From positions 1-8,963 of the forward strand of contig JACQCN010000183.1 of NCBI GenBank assembly GCA_016201575.1: a DNA stretch of 8,963 nt, in the 5' to 3' direction. The notes under the pieces are model-generated. The model was not told the DNA's origin. It did not search any database and saw nothing but the letters and a program-made list of their open reading frames with translations. Positions 1 to 5,604 of the stretch are shown here, piece after piece (the stretch's first letter is position 1; each line of letters opens with the position of its first letter). The stretch comes from Candidatus Rokuibacteriota bacterium (GTDB lineage: Bacteria > Methylomirabilota > Methylomirabilia > Rokubacteriales > CSP1-6). Position numbers and translations under genes: made by a program.

Positions 1-1
1 C

Positions 2-208
2 CATTATTCACGACCGGCGATGGCGCGACCGGGCGGGTGGCGCAGGGTGCAGCCCCCGCGGGGCCGCGCGCAGTGGGCCCCCCTCGTCCCGTCCGCCGCG
101 CGCCGCGCGGCGTTCGGGCGAGTGGGTGACGGAGCCGGACCCGCGGGGGCGGCGCCCTGCGCCAGGACCCGCCCGCCACCCGCGACTACCGTTCGCGAAT
201 AATGCAGG
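2..208. repeat. Long imperfect inverted repeat, MITE-like or paired IS ends
   Basis: The outer bases CATTATTC (2-9) pair with GAATAATG (197-204). Reading inward, the two arms stay similar: CGA.CGG, then GGGCGGGT, GGCGCAGGG and GCCCCCGCGGG blocks occur in the same order on the left arm (about 2-59) and on the reverse complement of the right arm (about 143-204), with small indels. The centre (60-142) is GC-rich with no convincing protein. This could be a small non-autonomous element of about 200 bases, or two IS ends placed head to head. The left boundary is uncertain because it lies at the window edge. It sits just upstream of the integrase fragment, so it may belong to that element. Confidence 0.55.
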
Positions 209-292
209 CTAGTAGGATGTTACCGAGCGGGAATCATCGCGCCATTTGCGATGTAACCTTCTGCGGCCCCTTGGGCCGAGGAGGGTTCCGGC

Positions 293-561
293 ATGAGTGC
301 CGAAGCGAGACGGGAGTACTTCAAGGCGATCTATCCGCGCTACCGCCAGGCGGGGCGCCGGGAGAAGAGCCGGATCTTGGATGAGTTCTGTCGCGTGGCG
401 GGCTACCGCCGCAAGTACGCCGTCCGGCTGCTCAACGGCTGGCGCCGGTCGCCGCGCCACGCCGCCGTCGGCGGCGCGCGGTGACGTATGGCCCGGCCGT
501 GGTCGAGGCTCTCCGCGCGATCTGGGAGGCGGCCGGCTACCCGTGGTCGGTCCGCCTCTAG
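293..561 (+). pseudogene. Integrase-type transposase, 5' fragment, frameshifted and cut by the IS
   Basis: The fragment starts at ATG 293 behind a good Shine-Dalgarno AGGAGGG (279-285, 7-base gap). The first ~50 residues (SAEARREYFKAIYPRY, then KSRILDEFCRV and YAVRLLNG) are the N-terminal helix-turn-helix region typical of rve-domain integrase/transposases of IS elements. The opening frame hits TGA at 482-484. The family's continuation (VTYGPAVVEALRAIWEAAGY, then PWSVRL) is readable from 481 in another frame, so about one base has been lost in the GC repeats around 440-470. That frame then ends in CTC TAG, exactly at the CTAG flanking the insertion sequence. The catalytic DDE core is absent from the window. 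The gene is dead twice over, by frameshift and by truncation. Family assignment is from remembered sequence patterns. Confidence 0.75.
558..561. repeat. Left CTAG flank (target duplication)
   Basis: CTAG lies immediately outside the left end of the insertion sequence and is matched by CTAG at 2585-2588. A four-base match alone is weak. Together with complete terminal repeats it supports simple insertion into a CTAG target. The left CTAG supplies the stop codon that ends the integrase fragment. Confidence 0.6.
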
Positions 562-562
562 A

Positions 563-580
563 CTACTTCCCGGTGCAAAA
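563..580 (+). repeat. IS left terminal inverted repeat
   Basis: The 18 bases beginning CTACTTCCCG match the reverse complement of 2567-2584 without mismatch. Similarity stops after the AAAA run. This end is distal to the transposase start; 84 bases separate it from the transposase stop. Confidence 0.9.
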
Positions 581-664
581 ATGATCGGCGCTGCACGCGG
601 ATTATCGGCAAGGCAGGGACCCCGTTCCGCCTTTCTGCTCTGTTTCTCGCTTCCTCTCTGCCGA

Positions 665-2095
665 TCACCGCTTCGCTCTGCACGGCCGAGCGCCGGGGCC
701 GGCCCGCGCCAGGACGCGCAGGTTATTCGCGATTACGCCGAGGCCGACCCACCGTTCCATCCCGCGTGGCCCGCGATACCGACAGCGCCGGAGCCCGTGG
801 CAGCGCTTGAGGACACTGATTCGGCCCTCACAGCCGGTGCGCCAACGCAACGCCTGGCGGAACCAGCGCGGGCGCGGCGGCGGGGGATTCGCCGTCGACG
901 TGGGGCGCCCGCGTGGTCGGGGCAGCGCCACCTTGTCCACGCCGAGTTCCGTGGCGACGCGCTCGTTCGCGGCCGACGCAAACCCGCCATCGGCGACCGC
1001 CAACTTCGGCGGCCGGCCGAACAGCTCCTGATGTTTGATCAGCGCCGGTTCCCACAGCGCCTGGTCCGGCACGCGCGTCGGGCACACCGTGTAATCGGTG
1101 ATGAGTCCGGCTTCGGCTTCCTGGATCTTGACCAGCTTGCCGAACTCCGTGGGCTTCGTGGCCTTGCCCTTGCGAATGGCTTCGGTCTGCGGCTCGAAGA
1201 TGCTCAGCAGTTTGTCGGGATAATGGGTGTCGCCCTTGAGCACGCGGGCGCGCGTCTGCGCGAGCACTCGGCGGACCAGGCCGACCGTCTCGCCCACCTG
1301 ATCGCGCAGGGCTTGCACGCCGAGGTCCACCGTCTCGGCGACCGTCTCGCTCACGGTCTCCGCCTGGCGCACTGTCGCCCGGGTGATCGCCATGACCTCG
1401 CGGTAGAGCTGGGTCATCCGCGCTTTCGTGTGCTCCCGGACCGCGGCCCCCGTGCGCGCCGTGGCCTTCCGGCTGCGCTGGGTGATCTCGAAGACGCGTC
1501 GGGCCAGGCTCCGGGTCCGATCCCGGACCTCGAGCCCGGCGTCGGCCACCTCCGCGCGAATCCGATGCATCGTGCGGGTGAGCACCCGCACGCCGTCGGC
1601 GAGCAACGAGCTGTCGGTGGGATAGTGGACGTTGGTCTCGACGACCGTGGGGTCGACCCGCAGCCGATGGCCACGGACTCCCCGCCGCTCGCGAGCCAAG
1701 CGGACGAGGCGCGCCACGATGTCCTTGAGCACCTCCGGCCCGAGCAGGGCGGCCAGGCGGATCAGCGTCTTGGCATCCGGCACCCGCTCACAGTCGATGC
1801 GGCAGAAGGCGCGGTAGACCAAGCTGCCGCGGACTTCGCGCTCGCACTCGGCGAAGCTCCACTCGTAGAGGTGCTTGAGGACCAGCATCCGGAGGACCAC
1901 CACGACGGGCGTGCCGAGCCGGCCGCGGCTCCCGCTCTTCGGCCGGCGGCGCCGGAGCACGGCGTCGACGAGGTCGACGATGTCCTCATCGTCGAGGACG
2001 GCATCGATCTCGCGCAGTTCGTCGTCCCAGAGCTTGTCGCCGTCGGGCAACAGGACCTCGAAGACGCTGCGTTGCGCGTAGGTGCGTCGGACCAT
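665..2095 (-). CDS. ISNCY-like family transposase (DDE), 476 aa
   Basis: This is the DNA-cutting and strand-transfer enzyme of the surrounding insertion sequence. The N-terminal third holds a DUF772-like segment (LKHLYEWSFAECEREVRGSL, about 74-93). The core starts with VDPTVVETNVHYPTDSSLL (147-165), which is characteristic of ISNCY transposases. Likely catalytic residues are D148 (RVDPT), D369 (AVADGGF) and E423 (CEGRISVLKR). A long helical, Arg-rich insert lies between the first two acids. The start is ATG 2095 with a strong Shine-Dalgarno GGAGGA just upstream. It begins 10 bases after the stop of the small partner gene, so the two are probably co-transcribed. The C-terminal tail is Arg/Pro-rich. 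No frameshift was seen. Family identity is firm; the exact ISNCY subgroup is not resolved. Confidence 0.9.
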   Translation of the reverse strand: MVRRTYAQRSVFEVLLPDGDKLWDDELREIDAVLDDEDIVDLVDAVLRRRRPKSGSRGRLGTPVVVVLRMLVLKHLYEWSFAECEREVRGSLVYRAFCRIDCERVPDAKTLIRLAALLGPEVLKDIVARLVRLARERRGVRGHRLRVDPTVVETNVHYPTDSSLLADGVRVLTRTMHRIRAEVADAGLEVRDRTRSLARRVFEITQRSRKATARTGAAVREHTKARMTQLYREVMAITRATVRQAETVSETVAETVDLGVQALRDQVGETVGLVRRVLAQTRARVLKGDTHYPDKLLSIFEPQTEAIRKGKATKPTEFGKLVKIQEAEAGLITDYTVCPTRVPDQALWEPALIKHQELFGRPPKLAVADGGFASAANERVATELGVDKVALPRPRGRPTSTANPPPPRPRWFRQALRWRTGCEGRISVLKRCHGLRRCRYRGPRGMERWVGLGVIANNLRVLARAGPGARPCRAKR

Positions 2096-2105
2096 GGCTC
2101 CTCCG

Positions 2106-2477
2106 CTACGGCCGGCCGCGTCCGCGGCGTGGTCGTCGGGCTGCCCAGAGCTGCTCCCGGTGCAGGTCCCCGAGCACCCGCACCATCTGCTGCACCTCCT
2201 GCCACGCCGCGACGCCGGCGCGGATCTCGGCCTGGAGCGCCTGCGGAACGTAAAAGGCCTGGGTCCGGCCGTCGGGGCCCCGGAAGCTCAGCGAGAGATG
2301 CGGCCCGTGCTTGGGGCCGTCCGCACAGTGGCACCCGGGCCGACCGCAGCGGCGGTAGGTCTCGGCCAGCGTGCCGAACACGACGCGGGGGGCCAGCCGG
2401 TTCAGTCGGCGAAGGAGGGCGGCCCGCGAGGTGCAAGAGAGGTGAGTCACTGATGACATCAGTGACGACGATCCCAC
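2106..2477 (-). CDS. Small IS-borne Cys-rich protein (DUF6788-like), 123 aa
   Basis: The protein has a conserved-looking centre: C44 in RRCGRP, C49 and C51 in GCHC, then KHGPHLSLSF (56-65) and RTQAFYVP (71-78). This C-x4-C-x-C plus His pattern followed by a YVP strand resembles the DUF6788 family, often seen beside transposases of this type; the Cys/His set may bind zinc. A helical stretch (about 80-112) follows, and the tail is Arg/Pro-rich. The first in-frame start is GTG 2477; ATG 2459 would give 117 residues and lies inside a near-perfect palindrome, so the true start is uncertain. The gene precedes the transposase by 10 bases. Its role in transposition is unknown; DNA binding or regulation is inference. 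Confidence 0.72.
   Translation of the reverse strand: MGSSSLMSSVTHLSCTSRAALLRRLNRLAPRVVFGTLAETYRRCGRPGCHCADGPKHGPHLSLSFRGPDGRTQAFYVPQALQAEIRAGVAAWQEVQQMVRVLGDLHREQLWAARRPRRGRGRP
2446..2466. promoter_or_regulatory. 21-bp palindrome at the start of the IS operon
   Basis: The arms GTCACTGATG and CATCAGTGAC are perfect 10-bp complements around one central base (2456). The palindrome covers the alternative ATG start (2459) of the small IS gene. As DNA it looks like an operator for a dimeric protein. As RNA it could form an 8-bp stem with a 5-base loop that holds the TG of that start codon. Either would limit expression of the IS genes. No binding protein can be assigned. Confidence 0.5.
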
Positions 2478-2566
2478 ATCCCGCCGCGGTCCGTCAACGA
2501 AAAACTACACATTCGGCCAGATTCACGGCGGGGTCGGCCGCGAAAAATCGGGCCGGACGCGCGGTG

Positions 2567-2584
2567 TTTTGCACCGGGAAGTAG
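2567..2584 (-). repeat. IS right terminal inverted repeat
   Basis: Reverse complement of 563-580, perfect over 18 bases. It lies about 90 bases upstream of the first gene of the element, so the promoter of the IS genes should lie between this repeat and 2477. TTGACG on the minus strand (2497-2492) is a possible -35 box, but no good -10 box follows. Confidence 0.9.
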
Positions 2585-2588
2585 CTAG
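2585..2588. repeat. Right CTAG flank (target duplication)
   Basis: CTAG directly outside the right end, matching 558-561. On the minus strand its first three bases are the TAG stop of the cyclase fragment, so the insertion did not remove that gene's stop codon. Confidence 0.6.
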
Positions 2589-2701
2589 GCTTTCAGGCGC
2601 AGCACGTTGAAGGCCGTGATGGGACGGTGAAAGCCCTTGAGCGAGAGCTCACCGACACGCTCCGCCTCCAGCAAATCCTCGGTGGTCGCCAGGACGTCGT
2701 A
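2585..2701 (-). pseudogene. Class III adenylate/guanylate cyclase, C-terminal fragment
   Basis: On the minus strand about 38 codons ending in TAG (2587-2585) read ATTEDLLEAERVGELSLKGF and then HRPITAFNVLRLKA. The VGELSLKGF.RPI..FNVL pattern is the end of the cyclase homology domain of soil-bacterial adenylate cyclases. Everything upstream of this, including the metal-binding and catalytic part, is missing. The frame runs without interruption into the LVNTGNPF tail of an ABC substrate-binding fragment, so a junction lies at about 2690-2705. There is no start codon and no sign of expression. It ends at the CTAG beside the insertion sequence. Confidence 0.65.
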
Positions 2702-2895
2702 CACAGTGAAGGGATTCCCCGTATTCACGAGGCCGCCACTCGCGTCGCACGGGGGAGAAGATCCTTGATCAGGTCCAGTCGCTTCGCCTGGAGTTGGTCG
2801 CCGAGGAACGACAGGCCCGTGATGTTGCCGCCCGGATGCGCGAGACCGGCGACCAATCCGGACGCCACCGCATCGCCAACTGCCGCAACGAGGAA
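2702..2895 (-). pseudogene. ABC_sub_bind-type substrate-binding protein, internal fragment
   Basis: Reading the minus strand from about 2895: FLVAAVGDAVASGLVAGLA, then HPGGNITGLSFLGDQ, then KRLDLIKDLLPRATRVA. This is the hallmark internal stretch of the ABC transporter substrate-binding family PF04392 (GDPVA.GLV..LA.PGGN.TGLS). The frame meets TGA at 2727-2725. The expected continuation LVNTGNPF is found one base out of frame from 2731, so a single-base deletion is likely. Neither the lipoprotein/signal N terminus nor the C-terminal lobe is present. The fragment begins within 40 bases of the nucleotidyltransferase stop (2933) and runs into the cyclase tail. It is a remnant with no expected function. 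Confidence 0.7.
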
Positions 2896-2932
2896 TCCCG
2901 GGGAGAGATCGTCCTTGAGTTCGGCCGCGCGC

Positions 2933-3283
2933 TCACGGCGCCTCCAGCAAGACCACGCCTCCCGCGGTCATGCGGTCGATGGTCGCCGCGGCGGCTCGGT
3001 ACTCGGTCTCCGTGTAGAGATGCGGCTCGAGCCCGGGGAGGGCGATCGTGCGCCGCGCCAAGGCGTACGCGTCGGGCCGTGGCGCTCCCCGGTAGACGAT
3101 GAGCAGGTCGACGTCGCTGGCGACCGTCTGCCTGCCCTTGGCCCAGGAGCCGAAGAGCACCACCCGCCGGAGCGGCAGGATCCCCGCGAGACGTGGCAGT
3201 CGCTCACGGAGCGTCTCGACCAGCGCGGCCCTATGGAGCTTCGGATAGAAGACGCGTACTGAACTCGATGACCTGGCTGGCAT
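2933..3283 (-). CDS. MNT-type nucleotidyltransferase, probable antitoxin, 116 aa
   Basis: This is a minimal nucleotidyltransferase of the MntA type. The signature VVLFGSWAKG...TVASDVDLLIVY contains the GS-x10-D-x-D motif (G45, S46, D57, D59) that binds NTP and two metal ions. MNT antitoxins of characterised HEPN/MNT pairs silence their partner by AMPylation; that activity here is inferred from family. The only plausible start is ATG 3283, which overlaps the end of the upstream HEPN gene by 53 bases, implying translational coupling. The Shine-Dalgarno is weak. The C-terminal half (LEPHLYTETEY, MTAGGVVLLEAP) fits the family, and the length is normal for stand-alone MNT proteins. The gene is intact, unlike the fragments downstream of it. 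Confidence 0.85.
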   Translation of the reverse strand: MPARSSSSVRVFYPKLHRAALVETLRERLPRLAGILPLRRVVLFGSWAKGRQTVASDVDLLIVYRGAPRPDAYALARRTIALPGLEPHLYTETEYRAAAATIDRMTAGGVVLLEAP

Positions 3284-3629
3284 GCTCGATCAGTCTCACT
3301 GCCTCGGCCCGGGTGTACAGAGTCCGCGGAGCCCCGGACGGGTGTGCATTCGGATAGCGGGTCGGGATGTACGCCTTGTCGAGCTCGAGAGCCGCGTCGT
3401 GCAGCGTCTCCGGCACCGGGTGGCGGTTCGAGAGCTCGGTCAGCAGATCCGCGACCGAGTGGCCCCACGCCTCGGCGCCCAGCCGCTGGAAGACCGCCTT
3501 GACCGCCTTCTCGGCCGACTGCTGAGCCGAGAAGCAGGCCCAATCGTAGAATCCGCCCTGGAGGTCGTTTCTGGCGTGCTCCAGATCTCCCCGCGCCTGG
3601 TCCAGCCAGTCCCGGCTGCGCTCGGCCAC
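3231..3629 (-). CDS. HEPN domain protein, probable RNase toxin, 132 aa
   Basis: This is an all-helical HEPN protein of the PF05168 type: RDWLDQARGDLEHARNDL near the N terminus, then DWACFSAQQSAEKAVKAVF, and AYIPTRYPNAHPSGAP. The R-x4-H motif (R91 and H96 in TRYPNAH) is the signature of HEPN ribonucleases. The open frame extends upstream to 4016, but conserved sequence begins only at GTG 3629 (VAERSRDW), so that start was chosen. TAAGAT lies 7 bases before the GTG and there is no Shine-Dalgarno, which suggests a leaderless message. The MNT gene follows with a 53-base overlap. A toxin role comes from the family and the pairing; some HEPN/MNT pairs may do other jobs. An intact active-site motif favours activity. 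Confidence 0.86.
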   Translation of the reverse strand: MAERSRDWLDQARGDLEHARNDLQGGFYDWACFSAQQSAEKAVKAVFQRLGAEAWGHSVADLLTELSNRHPVPETLHDAALELDKAYIPTRYPNAHPSGAPRTLYTRAEAVRLIEHASQVIEFSTRLLSEAP

Positions 3630-3636
3630 GAGGCCG

Positions 3637-3642
3637 ATCTTA
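3637..3642 (-). promoter_or_regulatory. Candidate -10 box for a leaderless HEPN-MNT message
   Basis: TAAGAT on the minus strand matches four of six bases of TATAAT and ends 7 bases before GTG 3629, where the transcript start would coincide with the start codon. No convincing -35 box lies 16-18 bases upstream. Confidence 0.35.
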
Positions 3643-3805
3643 CCCGATCCGGCCCGATGGGCGTCCGCCTTCGTGCTCTGCCCACCTGGTGTGAATCTGC
3701 CGCGCACGTCGCCTGGCTGGACACGCGCAGGGCTGGAGCAACTCGACGCCCTGCTACTGATCGAAGACGGCTCCGGAACTCGGACAGCCTCGGCGTGAAT
3801 TGATC

Positions 3806-3837
3806 GGCACTTGCTTGGCTGATCGGCAAGCAGTGCC
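3806..3837. repeat. Hairpin with 11-bp stem
   Basis: GGCAC plus TGCTTG (3806-3810, 3812-3817) pairs with CAAGCA plus GTGCC (3827-3837), with one bulged T (3811) and a 9-base loop. The repeat TGATCGGCA also occurs twice in direct order (3801-3809 and 3820-3828). No T-run follows on either strand, so a classical terminator is unlikely. It lies about 95 bases upstream of the carbamate kinase start. Confidence 0.5.
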
Positions 3838-3930
3838 CCACGGGGCCTCGAACCCCGCGTTTCTCGGCGCGAGGAATTGGAGTACCCTGACCCCGGCTCA
3901 TGGGACTGACCTGGCCGCTTCCACCGACCC

Positions 3931-4914
3931 GTGGGTGACCTTGCCCGCTCCCCGAGCCCCCGCCGCGTGGTGGTCGCCCTCGGGGGAAACGCGATCCTGC
4001 GGGGCAAGCAGCTCAACAGCTACGCCGACCAGTTCGAGAACGTGCGCCGCACGTCCCGCCAGATGGCGCAGCTCGTCGCCGCCGGGTACCAGCTCGTCCT
4101 CACCCACGGCAACGGCCCCCAGGTCGGCAACCTCCTGATCCAGAACGAGGCCGCCGCGGATCTCGTGCCGCCCGTGCCGCTCGACGTGTGCGGCGCCGAG
4201 ACCCAGGGCCAGATCGGGTACATGATCCAGCAGTCCCTGCGCAACGAGCTGACCGCGCTCGGCCTCACGCGCCCCGTCGTCACCCTGGTCACGCAGGTGC
4301 TGGTGGACGCCGACGACCCCGCCTTCGCCGCGCCCACGAAGCCGGTGGGACCGTTCTTCCCGCGCGACGTCGCGGAGCAGCGGATGCGGACGAAGGGGGA
4401 GACCTGGACGGAGATCGACGCCCGCGGCTGGCGCAAGCTCGTGTGCTCGCCGCAGCCAAGCGGCATCGTGGAGGCCGACGCGATCCACATCATGGTCGAC
4501 GCGGGGGCGGTCGTGGTGGCGGGCGGCGGCGGCGGGGTGCCGGTGCGGCGGCGGCCCGACGGGCGCCTCCAGGGCCTCGAGGTCGTCGTCGACAAGGACC
4601 TCGCCGCCTACCGCCTGGCGCTCGAGGTGGGCGCCGAGGCCTTGCTCGTGCTCACCGACGTGCCGGGCGTGGCGGTGGACTTCGGCAAGCCGACGCAGCG
4701 CTTCCTCCGGCGGGTCACGCTGGCGGAGCTGGAGGACCACCTCGTGCGCGAGCCGTTCTCGGCGGGGAGCATGGGCCCCAAGGTTCGCGCCGCGTACCGC
4801 TTCGTCCACGACGGCGGCCGGCAGGCGACGATCTGCGCGCTCGAGGACGCGCTGGCCGGGCTCCGCGGCGACGCGGGCACCGTGGTGGAGCGCGCGGAAG
4901 GAGGCCGGAGATGA
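3931..4914 (+). CDS. arcC: Carbamate kinase, 327 aa
   Basis: The enzyme interconverts carbamate + ATP and carbamoyl phosphate + ADP; in catabolism it makes ATP from carbamoyl phosphate. Amino-acid-kinase fold motifs are in order: [11 protein letters not shown] (13-23), [11 protein letters not shown] (57-67), the [12 protein letters not shown] segment, [10 protein letters not shown], the [12 protein letters not shown] loop, [10 protein letters not shown] and the C-terminal [12 protein letters not shown]. All are well conserved, and the length fits the family (about 310-320). The start is uncertain: GTG 3931 gives 327 residues, and GTG 3967 gives 315, closer to homologues that begin just before VVVALGGNA. 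Neither has a strong Shine-Dalgarno. Its stop overlaps the start of the next gene (ATGA), so the two form an operon. No arginine deiminase or ornithine carbamoyltransferase is in the window, arguing against a standard arginine deiminase cluster. Confidence 0.94.
   Translation: MGDLARSPSPRRVVVALGGNAILRGKQLNSYADQFENVRRTSRQMAQLVAAGYQLVLTHGNGPQVGNLLIQNEAAADLVPPVPLDVCGAETQGQIGYMIQQSLRNELTALGLTRPVVTLVTQVLVDADDPAFAAPTKPVGPFFPRDVAEQRMRTKGETWTEIDARGWRKLVCSPQPSGIVEADAIHIMVDAGAVVVAGGGGGVPVRRRPDGRLQGLEVVVDKDLAAYRLALEVGAEALLVLTDVPGVAVDFGKPTQRFLRRVTLAELEDHLVREPFSAGSMGPKVRAAYRFVHDGGRQATICALEDALAGLRGDAGTVVERAEGGRR
4898..4904 (+). promoter_or_regulatory. Shine-Dalgarno inside arcC for the cysteine hydrolase
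   Basis: AAGGAGG lies 6 bases before ATG 4911, within the last codons of the carbamate kinase gene. It fixes the start of the cysteine hydrolase although the same frame is open much further upstream. Confidence 0.8.
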
Positions 4915-5600
4915 CCACGCGCCTGACCGTCGACGCCGAGCCCTACGAGTTCACGTTCGAGCCGGCCCGCACCGCGCTCCTCGTCATCGACATGCAGCGG
5001 GACTTCGTCGACCCCGGGGGCTTCGGGGAGCTGCTGGGCAACGACGTCGCGCCGCTCCGGCGGGCGGTGGCGCCGACGCGCCGCGTCCTCGACGCCTTCC
5101 GCCGGGCGGGCCTCACGGTCGTTCACACGCGCGAGGGGCACCGGCCCGACCTCTCCGACTGCCCGCCCTCCAAGCGCGCGCGCGGGCGGCTCCCGGTGGG
5201 CATCGGGGACAAGGGGCCCATGGGCCGCGTCCTCGTGCGGGGCGAGTACGGCCACGACATCGTGGACGAGCTCCGGCCGCGGCCGAGCGAGCCCGTGATC
5301 GACAAGCCGGGCAAGGGCGCGTTCTACGCGACGGACCTCGAGCTGGTGCTCAAGGACCAGGGGATCCAGAGCCTGGTCGTCACGGGCGTGACGACCGAGG
5401 TGTGCGTCCACACGACCGTGCGCGAGGCCAACGACCGCGGCTACGAGTGCCTCGTGCTGGAGGACTGCGTCGCCTCCTACTTCCCGGCGTTCCAGGCGGC
5501 GGCGCTGGCGATGATCACGGCGCAGGGCGGGATCTTCGGCTGGGTGGCGACGTCGGAGCGGCTCCTGAAGGTTATCGACGGGCTGCCCGCGCAGGCCTGA
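4911..5600 (+). CDS. Isochorismatase-fold cysteine hydrolase, biuret amidohydrolase-like, 229 aa
   Basis: The catalytic triad of the family is visible: D27 in [11 protein letters not shown]135 in DKPGKGAF, and the nucleophile C165 in [10 protein letters not shown] with its cis-peptide TT pair. [14 protein letters not shown] (72-85), the [16 protein letters not shown] stretch, [25 protein letters not shown] and Q205 in AQGGIFG recall biuret amidohydrolase (BiuH), which hydrolyses biuret to allophanate and ammonia. Related enzymes act on ureidoacrylate or N-carbamoyl compounds, so the substrate is not proven. The start ATG 4911 overlaps the arcC stop by 4 bases and has a near-ideal Shine-Dalgarno. 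Coupling to carbamate kinase, and an allophanate hydrolase-related gene starting 5 bases past its stop on the other strand, both favour a urea-like N-carbamoyl substrate. Confidence 0.88.
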   Translation: MTTRLTVDAEPYEFTFEPARTALLVIDMQRDFVDPGGFGELLGNDVAPLRRAVAPTRRVLDAFRRAGLTVVHTREGHRPDLSDCPPSKRARGRLPVGIGDKGPMGRVLVRGEYGHDIVDELRPRPSEPVIDKPGKGAFYATDLELVLKDQGIQSLVVTGVTTEVCVHTTVREANDRGYECLVLEDCVASYFPAFQAAALAMITAQGGIFGWVATSERLLKVIDGLPAQA

Positions 5601-5604
5601 TGCG

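Larger units (their letters stand above)
562..2584 (-). mobile_element. Complete ISNCY-like insertion sequence, about 2.02 kb
   Basis: The element is bounded by perfect 18-bp terminal inverted repeats beginning CTACTTCC (563-580 and 2567-2584) and flanked on both sides by CTAG (558-561 and 2585-2588), read here as a 4-bp target duplication. Position 562 is an unmatched A, so the exact left edge is uncertain by one base. Two genes read leftward: a small Cys-rich protein, then a DDE transposase starting 10 bases after its stop. Both frames are open, the transposase carries its candidate catalytic residues and the ends match, so the copy looks recent and possibly active. The target left of it is the integrase fragment. 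The DNA right of it is an unrelated cyclase tail, so the insertion point coincides with an older junction or a deletion occurred next to the IS. Confidence 0.88.
3630..3930. other. Gene-free stretch between the toxin-antitoxin pair and carbamate kinase
   Basis: Open frames cross these 301 bases on both strands, but none gives recognisable protein motifs. On the plus strand, short readable pieces ending at the TGA/TAG near 3796-3803 were not recognised. The block holds the candidate HEPN promoter, a hairpin at 3806-3837 and a short T-arm-like palindrome near 3840-3860 that does not build a tRNA. The promoter of the divergent carbamate kinase should be here, but no clear -35/-10 pair was seen. 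Confidence 0.5.

Noticed and set aside
235..253. Small hairpin CATCGC / GCGATG upstream of the integrase fragment
   Set aside because: A 6-bp stem with 7-base loop is expected by chance in such DNA; no regulatory role can be argued.
488..2584. A 698-residue plus-strand open frame spanning the IS
   Set aside because: It is antisense to the transposase and its partner and follows their GC-biased third positions. It has no recognisable motif and starts outside the IS in the integrase fragment.
3838..3862. tRNA-like T-arm (CGGGG / CCCCG around a loop with TCGAA)
   Set aside because: No matching acceptor, D or anticodon arms in the right places on either strand, and the loop does not fit the invariant T-loop pattern in register.
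3630..4016. N-terminal extension of the HEPN frame up to 4016
   Set aside because: No conserved sequence before residue 130 of that frame. It would overlap the start of carbamate kinase, and homologues begin near VAERSRDW.
3898..4809. Minus-strand open frame of 303 residues opposite carbamate kinase
   Set aside because: His/Arg/Ala-rich shadow of the real gene with no domain pattern.
4188..4910. Long upstream extension of the cysteine hydrolase frame (470 residues)
   Set aside because: It overlaps the well-conserved carbamate kinase gene in another frame, its composition is Arg/Gly-rich, and a strong Shine-Dalgarno fixes the start at 4911.
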